A stretch of 53,771 nt of DNA from Candidatus Alcyoniella australis (GCA_030765605.1 JAVCCG010000146.1:1-53771); one strand, 5' to 3'; counted from the stretch's first letter, positions 8,754 to 17,107 are shown. Numbers and translations: made by a program. Notes: generated by a model from the letters alone, not told the origin.

Positions 8754-8924
8754 ATGGACGATTATTCGATTCTGATATTCGTCGGCGTTTTCGTCGGCTG
8801 GCTGTTGTTGCAAAAGGTGATCCTGCCGCGCCTGGGCGTCAGCACCTGAATGAGTCCTGACGCCGCCTCGTGCAGGCGGCCCGACTCAAAGGACGACCAG
8901 AAACCGCAGACCCCGGAGCGCTGA
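8754..8924 (+). CDS. small single-TM protein, candidate selenoprotein (UGA at codon 32)
   Basis: Seen: ATG at 8754 with AAAGGA 8 nt upstream; 31 codons encode an acidic start, one transmembrane helix (SILIFVGVFVGWLLLQ) and KVILPRLGVST; then TGA at 8847-8849; then 24 more open codons to TGA at 8922-8924. Reading the first TGA as selenocysteine gives 56 residues with Sec32 and a Cys at 40 (STUMSPDAASC). The tail is polar and charged and would be cytoplasmic or periplasmic depending on topology. A perfect hairpin starts 12 nt after the TGA (see SECIS entry). Inference: redox-active membrane microprotein. Alternative: a 31-residue membrane peptide ending at 8849. No sel genes are in the window, so this is not proven. 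Confidence 0.5.
8847..8880 (+). promoter_or_regulatory. possible bacterial SECIS element
   Basis: Right after the in-frame TGA (8847-8849) lies a 7-bp perfect stem GCCGCCT (8862-8868) / AGGCGGC (8874-8880) with loop CGTGC. The apical loop has G at its second position, about 20 nt beyond the TGA. This fits the known bacterial SECIS pattern: loop 16-37 nt after UGA and a G in the first two loop bases. No T-run follows, so it does not look like a terminator. Confidence 0.45.
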
Positions 8925-8993
8925 ACAAGCACTTGGCCCAACCGTTGACGGGCTTTGGCCCGGCCCGTTGATCCTGCTAAGATCTGCGGCGTA

Positions 8994-10037
8994 ATGAGCA
9001 ACAAGCGTACCCCGCATCCGAAGAGATCCAACCTGCTGTTCGTGGTGCTGGCCGTGCTGCTGGCGTTGGGCGCGGCCGAGGTTGTGCTGCGCTTGGTCGA
9101 ACGCTTCGGTTCCGGGCCGGAGCAATTCTACTCGGACATCTACGACGTCGAATACGTGATGTCTCAAGACGCTCGCAACCCCTACGGCGAACAGCACGAC
9201 CCGATGAACGCCTGGGGTCTGCGCGGTCCGGACTTCCCGCGGGCCAAGCCGCAAGGCGAGCTACGGCTGGTCTGCCTAGGCGACTCCACGACCTACGGCT
9301 TCACCTCGCTGGAGGATTCCTTCCCCGGCATCCTTCAACGGCTGCTCGATCAGCGCGACGGCCCGGGCCGCTGGCGCGTGATCAACGCCGGCATCCCCGG
9401 CACGGGATTCTTTCAGCAACTGCTGTTCTTCAACAAGACCCTGCTGCCGGCCTCGCCGGATTGGGTGGTGGTCTTCTCCGGGCCCAACTATTGGCCCGCG
9501 GTCAAGACCTACCGCGACCGGATGGAGTCACGAATCTACCGCTCGACGCGGCCGCTGCAGCTCGTGCTGCGGCGGCTGGCGCTGTACCGCGGACTGCGGC
9601 GGCTGATAAAGGGCGGAGTCAGCCCCGAGATCCTCGACGACAGCCAGATCGAGGACAACCCGGAGTTGCAGTACGACTCGGCCGAGTACAAGGCCGACTA
9701 CCGCAGGGACCTTGAAGCGTTCGGCCGCTTGGCCATTGAGCATGGGTTCAGGCCGATCTTCATGCGGATCCCCGACGAGCACAACATCCCGCAAGTTTTG
9801 GAGCAGGGGGTAGAGCCAGGGGACGAGTGGTTCGAGCAGGCCTGCGACAAGGTGCACTCCGAAACTGTAACCAAGCGCTTCGCCCTGGAACAGGGCCATC
9901 CTTGGCTGGACATGTACGCCGACTTCATCGAGCGCCGTGACGCGCCCGGGCTCTACGCCGACGACACCCACCCCGACGCCCTGGGCAACGAGATGATCGC
10001 CCGGCGGCTGCTGGAATTAATCCCTAAACCTGACTAA
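8994..10037 (+). CDS. membrane-anchored SGNH/GDSL hydrolase
   Basis: 347 residues with a basic N-terminus and one transmembrane helix (about 13-32), so the catalytic domain is probably periplasmic. Block I is VCLGDSTTYG (nucleophile Ser98), block III-like NAGIPGTGFFQQ follows, and block V is ADDTHPDALGN (Asp323, His326). Such enzymes are esterases, lipases or acyltransferases acting on lipids or polysaccharide O-acyl groups. The start at 8994 is chosen because the frame upstream overlaps the tail of the small gene and lacks a signal-like start. It ends convergently with the HAD gene with a 4-bp overlap. The substrate is unknown. Confidence 0.85.
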   Translation: MSNKRTPHPKRSNLLFVVLAVLLALGAAEVVLRLVERFGSGPEQFYSDIYDVEYVMSQDARNPYGEQHDPMNAWGLRGPDFPRAKPQGELRLVCLGDSTTYGFTSLEDSFPGILQRLLDQRDGPGRWRVINAGIPGTGFFQQLLFFNKTLLPASPDWVVVFSGPNYWPAVKTYRDRMESRIYRSTRPLQLVLRRLALYRGLRRLIKGGVSPEILDDSQIEDNPELQYDSAEYKADYRRDLEAFGRLAIEHGFRPIFMRIPDEHNIPQVLEQGVEPGDEWFEQACDKVHSETVTKRFALEQGHPWLDMYADFIERRDAPGLYADDTHPDALGNEMIARRLLELIPKPD

Positions 10038-10693
10038 TCAGTCTGGGCAATACGGTCGAGCAACCCAGGCACCTGTTCAATGGAATCAAGGTAGAAGTCC
10101 GCGCCGGGAAGCTGGTCGATGGGCAACGAGGTCGGGACCACCGCCACCAGGGCTCCGGCGTCCTTTGCCGAGCGCAGCCCGAACGGAGCGTTCTCCACTG
10201 CCAGACACACCTCGGGGGCCAGACCCAGGCCCATCGCCGCTTTGAGATACGGCTCGGGGTTGGGCTTGCCGTGAAGCACAGCGTCGCCGGTAATCAGCAC
10301 CTTGAACATCGACCGGATCGGCGCGGGCAGCACCGTCTCCAGTTCGTCAGCGCTGGTGCCGGTGACCAGGGCCATGGCCAGGCCGCGGCGGGCAACCTCG
10401 GCCAGCACCTGCTCGATGTTGGGAAACGGCCGCGCCGGTCCCATGGCGGCGAAGATCTGTTCTTTGGTCTCGAGCAGCTGCCGGACCCGCTTGCGCGTGG
10501 GCATCATATCGTGGGCCTTGATGAAATCGCGGGCGCTGACCTCCCCCCTTTCACCCTCGCGGCGTAAGATTTCCTGGGGGTCGATCTCGTTCAGGCCCAA
10601 CTCGCCCGCGGCCCTGATCCAGGCCTGGGCGTGGCGGTCCATCGAATCGATCAGCACACCGTCCATGTCCCACAACACAGCCCGCAGTTTCAT
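10034..10693 (-). CDS. HAD-superfamily phosphatase / beta-phosphoglucomutase-like protein
   Basis: 219 residues. HAD motif I is LWDMDGVLIDS (nucleophile Asp9, acid Asp11), motif II lies in MALVTGTSADE, the motif III Lys in HGKPNPEPY, and motif IV in AVENAPFGLRSAKDAG. A helical cap (about 17-90) follows motif I, the subclass IA arrangement. This group covers small sugar-phosphate phosphatases and phosphoglucomutases; the substrate cannot be fixed from sequence. GAGGAG lies 6 nt before the ATG. It is transcribed towards the SGNH gene and overlaps its end. Confidence 0.85.
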   Translation of the reverse strand: MKLRAVLWDMDGVLIDSMDRHAQAWIRAAGELGLNEIDPQEILRREGERGEVSARDFIKAHDMMPTRKRVRQLLETKEQIFAAMGPARPFPNIEQVLAEVARRGLAMALVTGTSADELETVLPAPIRSMFKVLITGDAVLHGKPNPEPYLKAAMGLGLAPEVCLAVENAPFGLRSAKDAGALVAVVPTSLPIDQLPGADFYLDSIEQVPGLLDRIAQTD

Positions 10694-10734
10694 TCACGCT
10701 CCTCGCCACTGGGTTATAAATGATTGACGGGATC

Positions 10735-10764
10735 GAAAAAAAGGCCCGGGAAAATCCCGGGCCC
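10735..10764 (-). terminator. rho-independent terminator of the porin gene
   Basis: The 8-bp stem GGCCCGGG / CCCGGGCC (10743-10750 / 10756-10763) with a 5-nt loop is followed on the minus strand by a run of seven T. It lies 27 nt below the porin stop. The same stem sequence recurs in the terminator at 39352. Confidence 0.88.
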
Positions 10765-10790
10765 TTTGAAATATCAGCAGTTCAGGTCGC

Positions 10791-11963
10791 TTAGAAGGAC
10801 CACTGCATGTGAACGTACACGAGGGTGTCAGGATCGATGGTGTTCTCGTCCGCGTCCTCGGCAGTGTAAGCTTTCTGCTGGTAGTCCAGCGCGATATCCA
10901 CGGACTTGTGGATCTGGTAGCTCACACCGGCGATCAGCAGGCTCGTCTCGTCCAGGTAGCCGATGCCCTTGTCTTCGTCGTTCTCGGTGTTCGGGTCGCT
11001 CATGTCGTAGCGCACGAACAGCGCGGCGCCCTTGTAGAAGCGGAAGCGCAGCCAACCACTGTAGGCCATGTAGTTGGTGTCCTGGTAGTCTTCGTCGGCG
11101 ATGGTCTCGTCGGTGTAGGTGCCCATGAAGGCGCCGCCGCCGACGTTGATGCCCATGTTGTCATTGATCTCGTAGCGGTAGTTCAGCCATCCGCCGTAGA
11201 GCATGTCGGTCTGGTTACGGCCGCCGGCAATCTTGTCGTCCTTGTCGTAACGCGCGAACAGGGAGATCTCGAAGCCCTTCATGGCGTCGACCATCTGGAT
11301 CGGGGTCACGGTCACGCGGAGCTCAACAGCCTTGTACTCGTTGTCGGACAGGCTCTGGACGCCTTCGCCGTTGACCACGGAGATCTGGTACTCACCGAAG
11401 TTGCTCGGGAAGCTACCGTGGACCGCAACACCGAGGTCGGCCGAGGGGATTCCGCTCCACAGGTTGACGAAGTCTTTCTGCACGTAGCGGTATTCCCAGG
11501 CACGGCAGGCGGCGCCGACGATCGGGGTCGGATGCGCACCAGCGGTGATCTGGAAGAACGGGAAGATCTTGAAGGTTACGTACGCGTACTTGATGTACAG
11601 CATGTAGCCGCCGCCACTGATCGAAGCGGACTTACTTTCGCCTTCGCCCTCGTCCTCGTCCTCGACAACATCCACGCCGAGCTTGGTGATGTCAGCGGTG
11701 ATGTTGGCGCTGATTGCAGGATGCATTTTGGCTTTGAGGGTGATGTAGGAACGGGTCAGATAGAAGCCGTTGTAGTCTGTGGAGGGGAACCGGGGATCCG
11801 GTGCCGTATCAGCGTCTCCCTCTTCATAGGCCTGAACGTTGTACTGGTAGTGGAAGAACACTTTGCCGCTAACCTTCACTTCCGGCTGGAAGTCGCCGGC
11901 AAAGGCCGGAGCAACCGAAAGCAGGAAAAGGGCAGCGATCGCCAATGTTACGATACGCTTCAT
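10791..11963 (-). CDS. outer-membrane beta-barrel porin
   Basis: 390 residues. The N-terminus MKRIVTLAIAALFLLSVAPAFA is a clean signal peptide with AxA cleavage. The mature chain alternates polar and hydrophobic residues in beta-strand fashion, is rich in Tyr, Gly and Asp, and ends in HMQWSF, the terminal Phe recognised by the BAM machinery. Loops are strongly acidic (EDEDEGEGES near 105; DEDYQDTNY). This suggests Ca binding or cation preference (inference). Size and composition fit a 16-18 stranded porin; specificity is unknown. GAGGAG lies about 10 nt before the ATG. It is a single-gene unit with its own promoter, a structured leader of about 108 nt and a strong terminator. Confidence 0.85.
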   Translation of the reverse strand: MKRIVTLAIAALFLLSVAPAFAGDFQPEVKVSGKVFFHYQYNVQAYEEGDADTAPDPRFPSTDYNGFYLTRSYITLKAKMHPAISANITADITKLGVDVVEDEDEGEGESKSASISGGGYMLYIKYAYVTFKIFPFFQITAGAHPTPIVGAACRAWEYRYVQKDFVNLWSGIPSADLGVAVHGSFPSNFGEYQISVVNGEGVQSLSDNEYKAVELRVTVTPIQMVDAMKGFEISLFARYDKDDKIAGGRNQTDMLYGGWLNYRYEINDNMGINVGGGAFMGTYTDETIADEDYQDTNYMAYSGWLRFRFYKGAALFVRYDMSDPNTENDEDKGIGYLDETSLLIAGVSYQIHKSVDIALDYQQKAYTAEDADENTIDPDTLVYVHMQWSF

Positions 11964-11994
11964 ACCGTTTCTCTCCTCTTCAAGTTATTAAATT

Positions 11995-12051
11995 ATCTCG
12001 GGTTGCATGCTGCCGCCCGAGACGGAAGGTGTAATGCAGGGTACACCTTCC
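11995..12051 (-). promoter_or_regulatory. structured 5' leader of the porin mRNA (two hairpins)
   Basis: Two stems lie between the promoter and the porin ATG: GGAAGGTGTA / TACACCTTCC (10 bp, arms 12024-12033 and 12042-12051) and CTCGGG / CCCGAG (arms 11995-12000 and 12016-12021). No T-run follows either on the minus strand. An mRNA-stability or sRNA-target role, as known for other porin mRNAs, is an inference. Confidence 0.45.
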
Positions 12052-12077
12052 TCCCCTTTGTTTACTTCTTGGCGCGG

Positions 12078-12106
12078 AACATATCCCCGAATCCGCACTT
12101 CGTCAA
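12078..12106 (-). promoter_or_regulatory. sigma70-type promoter of the porin gene
   Basis: Minus strand: TTGACG, a 17-nt spacer, TATGTT. It lies about 115 nt before the porin ATG and downstream of the GMC gene stop, so the porin is transcribed separately. Confidence 0.65.
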
Positions 12107-12199
12107 GCATATATATTTATTATACGTCAACCGGTAGAAAATCATTCTTGCCCAATTGTCGGTAGATGCGATAGCCTTGGTTCTTCCCCTTTTTACAGC

Positions 12200-14326
12200 T
12201 TACAGCCGGTGGCCCTTTGGATCCTGCGCCGGATCGTAGGTCGCTTGGTTGTAGCGCTCCAAAATAAAGAAATTGGAGAAGACCCGTAGCGGCCCCAGGG
12301 CGAGGTATGCCTTGCCCAGGTAGAGATCTGGATTATCGGGGTCCACCTGCACCAGGTAGTCGCGCAGCAACCGCGGCGGCGCCAGCCCGTTCTTGCGCAC
12401 CCCGTAGTTCAGCAGCAGCGCGTGGGGGGCCTTGTTCTCCTTGGAGTCGGCGTCCACCGGCGCTACCGAGTACCAGCCGAAGGGCTTGGAACGGGCCTCG
12501 GTGGGCTTGCCGGTGTGCGGCAGATCCAGGCCGTTGACGCGGATCGGCCGGTTGTACCCCATGAAGCGCTGCTCCCCGGGCACCCGGTAGAAGCCCTTCT
12601 TGAATTTCTGGATGCCGACCAATTTGGTGAAATACGGAGTGTTCCAACCGCGGAATTCCCACCCGGCCAGCTTGTCCGGGTCGGGGCGCACGCCTTGATC
12701 AAAAAGTCGCTTGAGCCTGGACGTGCTCGCCTTGGCCAGGTTCTCGAAGGTCAACAGCGGGTTCGCGCCCTCGTGCCGCTCGGGCTTTTGATCGGCGAAC
12801 AGCCGGCGCTCCTCCTGGTGCAGGTGGGTGGCCATGCGCAGGGCCATGGCCATGATCGGCAGCTGGCTGTTGACGCTCAGGGCCGTGGGGAACACGCTGC
12901 CGTCGATCACGTACAGCCCCTGCATTCCATGCACGCGGCCCCAGACGTCGACCACTGAATCTTCGGAGCTGTGTCCCATACGCGCGGTGCCCAGGGGGTG
13001 GAACGCGGCGCACTCGATCTGATTGCCCTTGATCTGATCAGCGTCCACAGCGCGCACTTGATCCATGTTCTCAAAGCGTTCCAAGCCGTGGAAGCCCGTA
13101 AGCACCTGCTTGGCCCCGGCCGCGAAAAAGATCTCGGCCAGCATCTGCATCGCCTTGACCGCCAGGTTCTTCTCCGGCACGGGCATGCGGTAGAGGATCA
13201 TCGGATCTGGTCCGGATGTAGGTACGATACGGCCGTTGGGCCCGTCGTGGATCATCGCCCCGAACGCCGCGATGTTCGGCCGTTGCTGCGCGAACTCGCG
13301 GTTCTTGGCGCCGATCCCCGGCAGGGTGGCCATCATAATCGCCTCGGGAACGTAGATCGCGTTGAAAGTGATGTCGGGCATGAACTTGTCGACGTAGATC
13401 GGCTGCAACGCGGACTGATTGGCGTTGAGCTCCTCGTCGAACAGTCCGTAGGTGCGGAATCCCGGATGGAGCGTCATGCCCCGGCCGAGCTGCCCCGAGC
13501 CGTTCCCCACGCCGTTTTTAAGCATGAACGCCGAGGTGTGCACGCTGCCCATGGCCAGCAGCACGGTCTTGGCCTTGATCTTGAAACGCGCGTGGGGTTT
13601 GCGGTGCTCGTTGAGCAGCACGCCCGAGAGACCCGTGGCCCGGCAATTGCGGACCTGCAGCTTCGTGGCCCGTGCCTCGCAGATTAGGGTCGCGCCGCCC
13701 TGCATCGCATGCGGCAGCGCCGAGATATCGACGCTGGTCTTGGCGCCGTGGGGACAGACGAAGTTACAGCGCCCGCAGCCGCGGCAGGCGTCGGTCATGT
13801 TGCGATTGATCACCTTAACTTCGTAGTCGAGCTTGTTGCAGCCCTCGATGATCTTGCGGTTGCCCTTGCCCCACATCTTTTCCGGCGTGGGCCCGATCGA
13901 CAGCCAGTCTTCGATCGTCTCGTAGAATGGGGCCATCTTGTCCGGTGCCAGATCGCTCAGGCCCAGCCGACCGACCCAATCGTCGACCACGGTATCGGGC
14001 ACGCGGTAGCACACCCCGCCGGTAAGCACCGAGCTGCCGCCGGGACCCCAGCCCATTGTCAGGCTGATGCTCGGCGATCCGCCCAGGCCCATGGTGAAGG
14101 TCGCGCCCTGGTTGCGATAGAGCCGGTACATCGACTCGGTGACCGAGAAGTTGCGCTTCTCCTCGTTGGAAAACCACGGGCCCTCCTCGAGCACGATCAC
14201 ATCGAGACCGGCCGCGGTCAGCTCGCGCGCCGCGATCGCGCCCGAGGCGCCCGATCCGGCGATAGCAACGTCGCAGGAGAATTCGTAATCCCGTCCGCCC
14301 AGTGCGTCGCGCCCCTTGATGATCAT
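12200..14326 (-). CDS. GMC-family FAD oxidoreductase with ferredoxin-like Cys motif and C-terminal extension
   Basis: 708 residues. The dinucleotide-binding motif is AIAGSGASGAIAA (about 21-33), followed by EEG for ribose binding. The GMC signature region includes GWGPGGSSVLTGGVCYRVP. Cys181, 184, 187 and 191 form CxxCxxCxxxCP, like a [4Fe-4S] ferredoxin loop. The C-terminal GMC catalytic part is AAFHPLGTARMG with DGSVFPTALSVN. About 190 residues follow that GMC enzymes normally lack. Its start overlaps the stop of the small upstream gene by 4 nt (ATGA). Size and partner resemble split long-chain alcohol oxidases (inference); it could equally act on another alcohol or sterol. There is no signal peptide. 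Confidence 0.85.
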   Translation of the reverse strand: MIIKGRDALGGRDYEFSCDVAIAGSGASGAIAARELTAAGLDVIVLEEGPWFSNEEKRNFSVTESMYRLYRNQGATFTMGLGGSPSISLTMGWGPGGSSVLTGGVCYRVPDTVVDDWVGRLGLSDLAPDKMAPFYETIEDWLSIGPTPEKMWGKGNRKIIEGCNKLDYEVKVINRNMTDACRGCGRCNFVCPHGAKTSVDISALPHAMQGGATLICEARATKLQVRNCRATGLSGVLLNEHRKPHARFKIKAKTVLLAMGSVHTSAFMLKNGVGNGSGQLGRGMTLHPGFRTYGLFDEELNANQSALQPIYVDKFMPDITFNAIYVPEAIMMATLPGIGAKNREFAQQRPNIAAFGAMIHDGPNGRIVPTSGPDPMILYRMPVPEKNLAVKAMQMLAEIFFAAGAKQVLTGFHGLERFENMDQVRAVDADQIKGNQIECAAFHPLGTARMGHSSEDSVVDVWGRVHGMQGLYVIDGSVFPTALSVNSQLPIMAMALRMATHLHQEERRLFADQKPERHEGANPLLTFENLAKASTSRLKRLFDQGVRPDPDKLAGWEFRGWNTPYFTKLVGIQKFKKGFYRVPGEQRFMGYNRPIRVNGLDLPHTGKPTEARSKPFGWYSVAPVDADSKENKAPHALLLNYGVRKNGLAPPRLLRDYLVQVDPDNPDLYLGKAYLALGPLRVFSNFFILERYNQATYDPAQDPKGHRL

Positions 14327-14769
14327 TGGGGCACCTCCTCGAGCACGTCGAGCAGGCAGCGTTGGTCGCTGCCCAGATCCTTTTTAACCTCGTCCAAATC
14401 GAAATAGACGATCGCACCCATCAGGTAGATGCCGAACAACAGCATCCGCACCGGGTAGAAGTCGAGGTTCAGCCAGCGCTCGACCAGCCGCAGCTTGCTC
14501 TCGTCGCTCAGCGAGACAAAGCGCCGCAGCTTGCCCAGGAACAGCAACGGGGCGATCCAGTTCAACGCCCAGATCGCGAATTTAAAGCCCAGCAGCGTCA
14601 GCTTCTCGCCTTGGCTGAGCCAATGGCTGAAACGCCCAGCCACATCGACCTGCGAGGGCTTGGTGTGGTTCGGGTCGTCCGAGGCATAGACCGTGTCGAA
14701 AAACGCCTGTAGCACCCGGCGTTGCCTGGCGCTGATCGCGTGTCCAAGAGGGAGGTGATCGTTGCTCAT
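14323..14769 (-). CDS. small partner subunit of the GMC oxidoreductase (uncharacterised)
   Basis: 148 residues. It starts with SARQRRVLQAFFDTVYA, the type of helix seen in gluconate dehydrogenase subunit 3 and in the N-terminal extension of long-chain alcohol oxidases. Two hydrophobic segments (about 66-80 and 107-122) could be membrane-associated. AGGA lies 9 nt before the ATG. It is coupled by a 4-nt overlap to the large flavoprotein, so the two are very probably a complex. I cannot assign a biochemical role beyond partner subunit. Confidence 0.65.
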   Translation of the reverse strand: MSNDHLPLGHAISARQRRVLQAFFDTVYASDDPNHTKPSQVDVAGRFSHWLSQGEKLTLLGFKFAIWALNWIAPLLFLGKLRRFVSLSDESKLRLVERWLNLDFYPVRMLLFGIYLMGAIVYFDLDEVKKDLGSDQRCLLDVLEEVPQ

Positions 14770-14876
14770 AGCTGTCTTTCCTCTGGTTGAATGTGCCTGC
14801 CCGAAGATATCGCAATCGCCCGCCGGGCTCGTCGCGGGCTTGGTCGTCTGTGTTTGCAGTCCATCGGCGCTCCTGG

Positions 14877-16079
14877 CTATTTGGGCTCGATCAGGCCCAG
14901 TACGCTGCGATCCGCGCCGGTGATGCGGCCATCGTTGTTAACGTCGCTCCACAGGTCGATCAGAAAGCGCCGCGAGTTGGGACTCGGCGCTAGATAGACC
15001 TTGAGCGCACTGTTGAAACAGCAGTAGATTTCGGATGCCTTGTCAGCACCCAGCGGCGCGGCCATCAGCCGGATGCCGCGGAAGTGCTCATAGGTCGAGG
15101 GCGCCGCGCTGAGATACAGTACTCGGCCGTGCTCGGCCCAAACTCCGCCGAGCAGGTTGCCCGTGGGCGGAGCCAGGGTCAGCGACTCGACATCGCCGGT
15201 GTGCACGTTGACCACCAGGATCTGCCCCGGCTCGTCAAGGGCCACGTTGCCGTCGCCGTCCGCGTCCACGCCCACGTGGGCCAGCACACGCGTGCCATCG
15301 TCGGACCAGCGCGGGGCGAAGTAGAGCAGCGAAACTCCTTCGAGCAGGCTACGGCGGCTGTAGTTGTCCGCCGGGTCGACCAGTTCCAGCGCCATACCCG
15401 CCTGGCCCTCGATCACCGCGACGAACCGATCGCCCTCGGGCGAAAATACTGCCGAGACCATCCCGGGAATCGGCACGCGCACCGGGCTAGCGCCGGAGGC
15501 GGTGGCCAGATAGAAGTCGCGCCCGAGGCCGACGTTGCGCACCGAGTAGAGAATACGCTGCGCCTGCTGCGAGACGTCGGCCAACCGCGGGTTGCCCTGC
15601 GCAATCAACGACCGCTGGTCCGAGCCGTCCCGGGCCATCGACCACAGCTCGACCTTATCGGCGGTGGTTAAAAGTCCGTCGCCGTCGCTGTCCGCGCTCA
15701 CGCGATGAAACAGGATCCGGCCGTCGATCACTGGACGTGTACCGATGGCAAAACCCGAGTCGGGTAAAAAGCAGTTGGAGCTCTGGGAGTCGGTCAGCTC
15801 GCTCCAGCGCCCGCTATCCAGGTCAATGCTCCAGATCGCGCTGCGGTCCGCGCCGGTGAGCAGTCCGTCGCCGTCGAAGTCGCGGATGAAAGCGGCGATC
15901 ACGTGGTTATCGTCAAAGAACGCCGCGGCCTGGACCGTGGTTGACGCTTGCAATGATACCGGCGGAATCAGCTCGCTGATCTCGACCCGCGCGTTCTCTA
16001 AAAAGCGTGGACCGCAGTGACAGCCGCCGATGGTAACGGTAAACAACAGCAGCGAGATCCAGAGCCTGGCGTGTCTCAT
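14877..16079 (-). CDS. lipoprotein with beta-propeller-like fold and four Ca-loop repeats
   Basis: 400 residues. Signal peptide with lipobox TIGGC (lipidated Cys20). The body has TolB/WD-like repeats (for example ILYSVRNVGLGRDFYL, RVLYLSAA). Embedded are four Ca-binding loops of dockerin or EF-hand type: DFDGDGLLTGAD (about 67), DSDGDGLLTTAD (about 130), DADGDGNVALDE (about 275) and DVNNDGRITGADRSVLG at the C-terminus. The start at 16079 (GGAGG just upstream) gives the signal peptide. Inference: a Ca-stabilised surface or periplasmic binding protein. It is not linked to a polysaccharidase system here, so classic cellulosome docking is unlikely. Confidence 0.7.
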   Translation of the reverse strand: MRHARLWISLLLFTVTIGGCHCGPRFLENARVEISELIPPVSLQASTTVQAAAFFDDNHVIAAFIRDFDGDGLLTGADRSAIWSIDLDSGRWSELTDSQSSNCFLPDSGFAIGTRPVIDGRILFHRVSADSDGDGLLTTADKVELWSMARDGSDQRSLIAQGNPRLADVSQQAQRILYSVRNVGLGRDFYLATASGASPVRVPIPGMVSAVFSPEGDRFVAVIEGQAGMALELVDPADNYSRRSLLEGVSLLYFAPRWSDDGTRVLAHVGVDADGDGNVALDEPGQILVVNVHTGDVESLTLAPPTGNLLGGVWAEHGRVLYLSAAPSTYEHFRGIRLMAAPLGADKASEIYCCFNSALKVYLAPSPNSRRFLIDLWSDVNNDGRITGADRSVLGLIEPK

Positions 16080-16211
16080 CCGCCTCCGGTGATCTGTGGG
16101 GTGGGTCCTAACGCCCTGCGTCAATTCAAACGTTGCGCAAGTCGGAGTGGTGCGGGCTGGAAATGAATACTACATTTTTTTCTCGATATTTCCAATGCCG
16201 ATAGTCGTGGG

Positions 16212-16240
16212 TTGACAGTGCGCCGCGACCACGGCATCTA
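16212..16240 (+). promoter_or_regulatory. possible promoter of the ECF transporter operon
   Basis: A perfect -35 TTGACA (16212-16217), then 17 nt, then CATCTA, a poor -10. I looked for a vitamin riboswitch in 16080-16270 and recognise none. Confidence 0.35.
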
Positions 16241-16270
16241 TGCAACTGGATCCAAGGGGGCGCGTTTACC

Positions 16271-17107
16271 ATGAAAGAGCTGTTGACGATCTGGACCAAT
16301 ACCCGGGGCATCGTGCTGATCTCGGTCTGCGCCGCGGTATACGTGGCGGTGCTGCTGCCCTTCAAGCTGTTCACCATCGTGCCTGGACTGACTGAGTTTC
16401 GTCCGGGCGCGGCGCTGCCGATCTTCCTGAGCTTTATGTTCGGCCCGGCGGCCGCCTGGGGCGCCGGCATCGGCAACCTAGTGGGCGACCTGCTCGGCGG
16501 GATGTTCGGTCCGGCCTCGTTGTTCGGCTTTGCCGGCAACTTCTGTATGGGCTATATCCCCTATCGCGCCTGGCGGGCCTGGACCGGCAAGGTCGATCCG
16601 CGGCCGCAAAGCGCGAGTCAGTGGCTGTTGTTCGTACTGATCCTGTTACTGAGTTCCGCGGCCTGCGGGCTGTTCGTAGGCTGGGGCGTTCACATGCTCA
16701 AGCTGTTCCCGTTCATCGTGCTGGGCAACGTGATCACGATCAACAACTTCCTCGTAAGCGCCATTGTCACCACGGCCCTGGTCTTCGCGGCCTCGGCGCG
16801 AATCACCAAGTGGAACATGCTCTACACCGACATCCTCGAGCCGCGGCAGATCTCGTCGTTCCGCTTTTCCAGGGCCGCCTCGATCGTGCTCGCCGTGGCG
16901 ATCGTCGGCGGAATGGTGCTCGCCAACTGGATCAGCGTGGCCAACCTGGGCAGCGATATGGGCGTGCAAGGCGCGAGCGTGGACCTGCTCGACACGTTCC
17001 AGCAGGGGGTCGGCGGCTATTACGGCAAGGTGCTCTCCACCCAATCGCTGGGACTGGGCGTCGCTCCGGCGATCGTGCTGCTGATTGCGGCGCTGATCGT
17101 ACTCTAG
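16271..17107 (+). CDS. ECF transporter substrate-binding (S) component
   Basis: 278 residues, about six transmembrane helices. The segment FRPGAALPIFLSFMFGPAAAWGAGIGNLVGD near 41-70 is typical of S components of energy-coupling-factor importers, with the Ala/Gly-rich helix that docks on EcfT. ECF systems import vitamins, precursors or metal ions. The exact ligand of this S protein is not clear; QueT- or YkoE-like proteins are the nearest types I recall. The genes for the double ATPase (14 nt later) and the T protein follow in order, giving a complete dedicated group-I ECF transporter. AGGGGG lies 10 nt before the ATG. Confidence 0.75.
   Translation: MKELLTIWTNTRGIVLISVCAAVYVAVLLPFKLFTIVPGLTEFRPGAALPIFLSFMFGPAAAWGAGIGNLVGDLLGGMFGPASLFGFAGNFCMGYIPYRAWRAWTGKVDPRPQSASQWLLFVLILLLSSAACGLFVGWGVHMLKLFPFIVLGNVITINNFLVSAIVTTALVFAASARITKWNMLYTDILEPRQISSFRFSRAASIVLAVAIVGGMVLANWISVANLGSDMGVQGASVDLLDTFQQGVGGYYGKVLSTQSLGLGVAPAIVLLIAALIVL

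Noticed and set aside
8862-8880. The GC hairpin as a rho-independent terminator of the small gene
   Set aside because: It is followed by CCGACTCAAAGG with no T-run, and sits where a SECIS would.
11995-12051. Terminator of the GMC gene at 12200
   Set aside because: Neither hairpin is followed by a T-run on the minus strand, and both lie downstream of the porin promoter, so a leader structure is more likely.
16080-16270. Vitamin riboswitch before the ECF operon
   Set aside because: No TPP, cobalamin, FMN or preQ1 core motif could be recognised; only a possible promoter.
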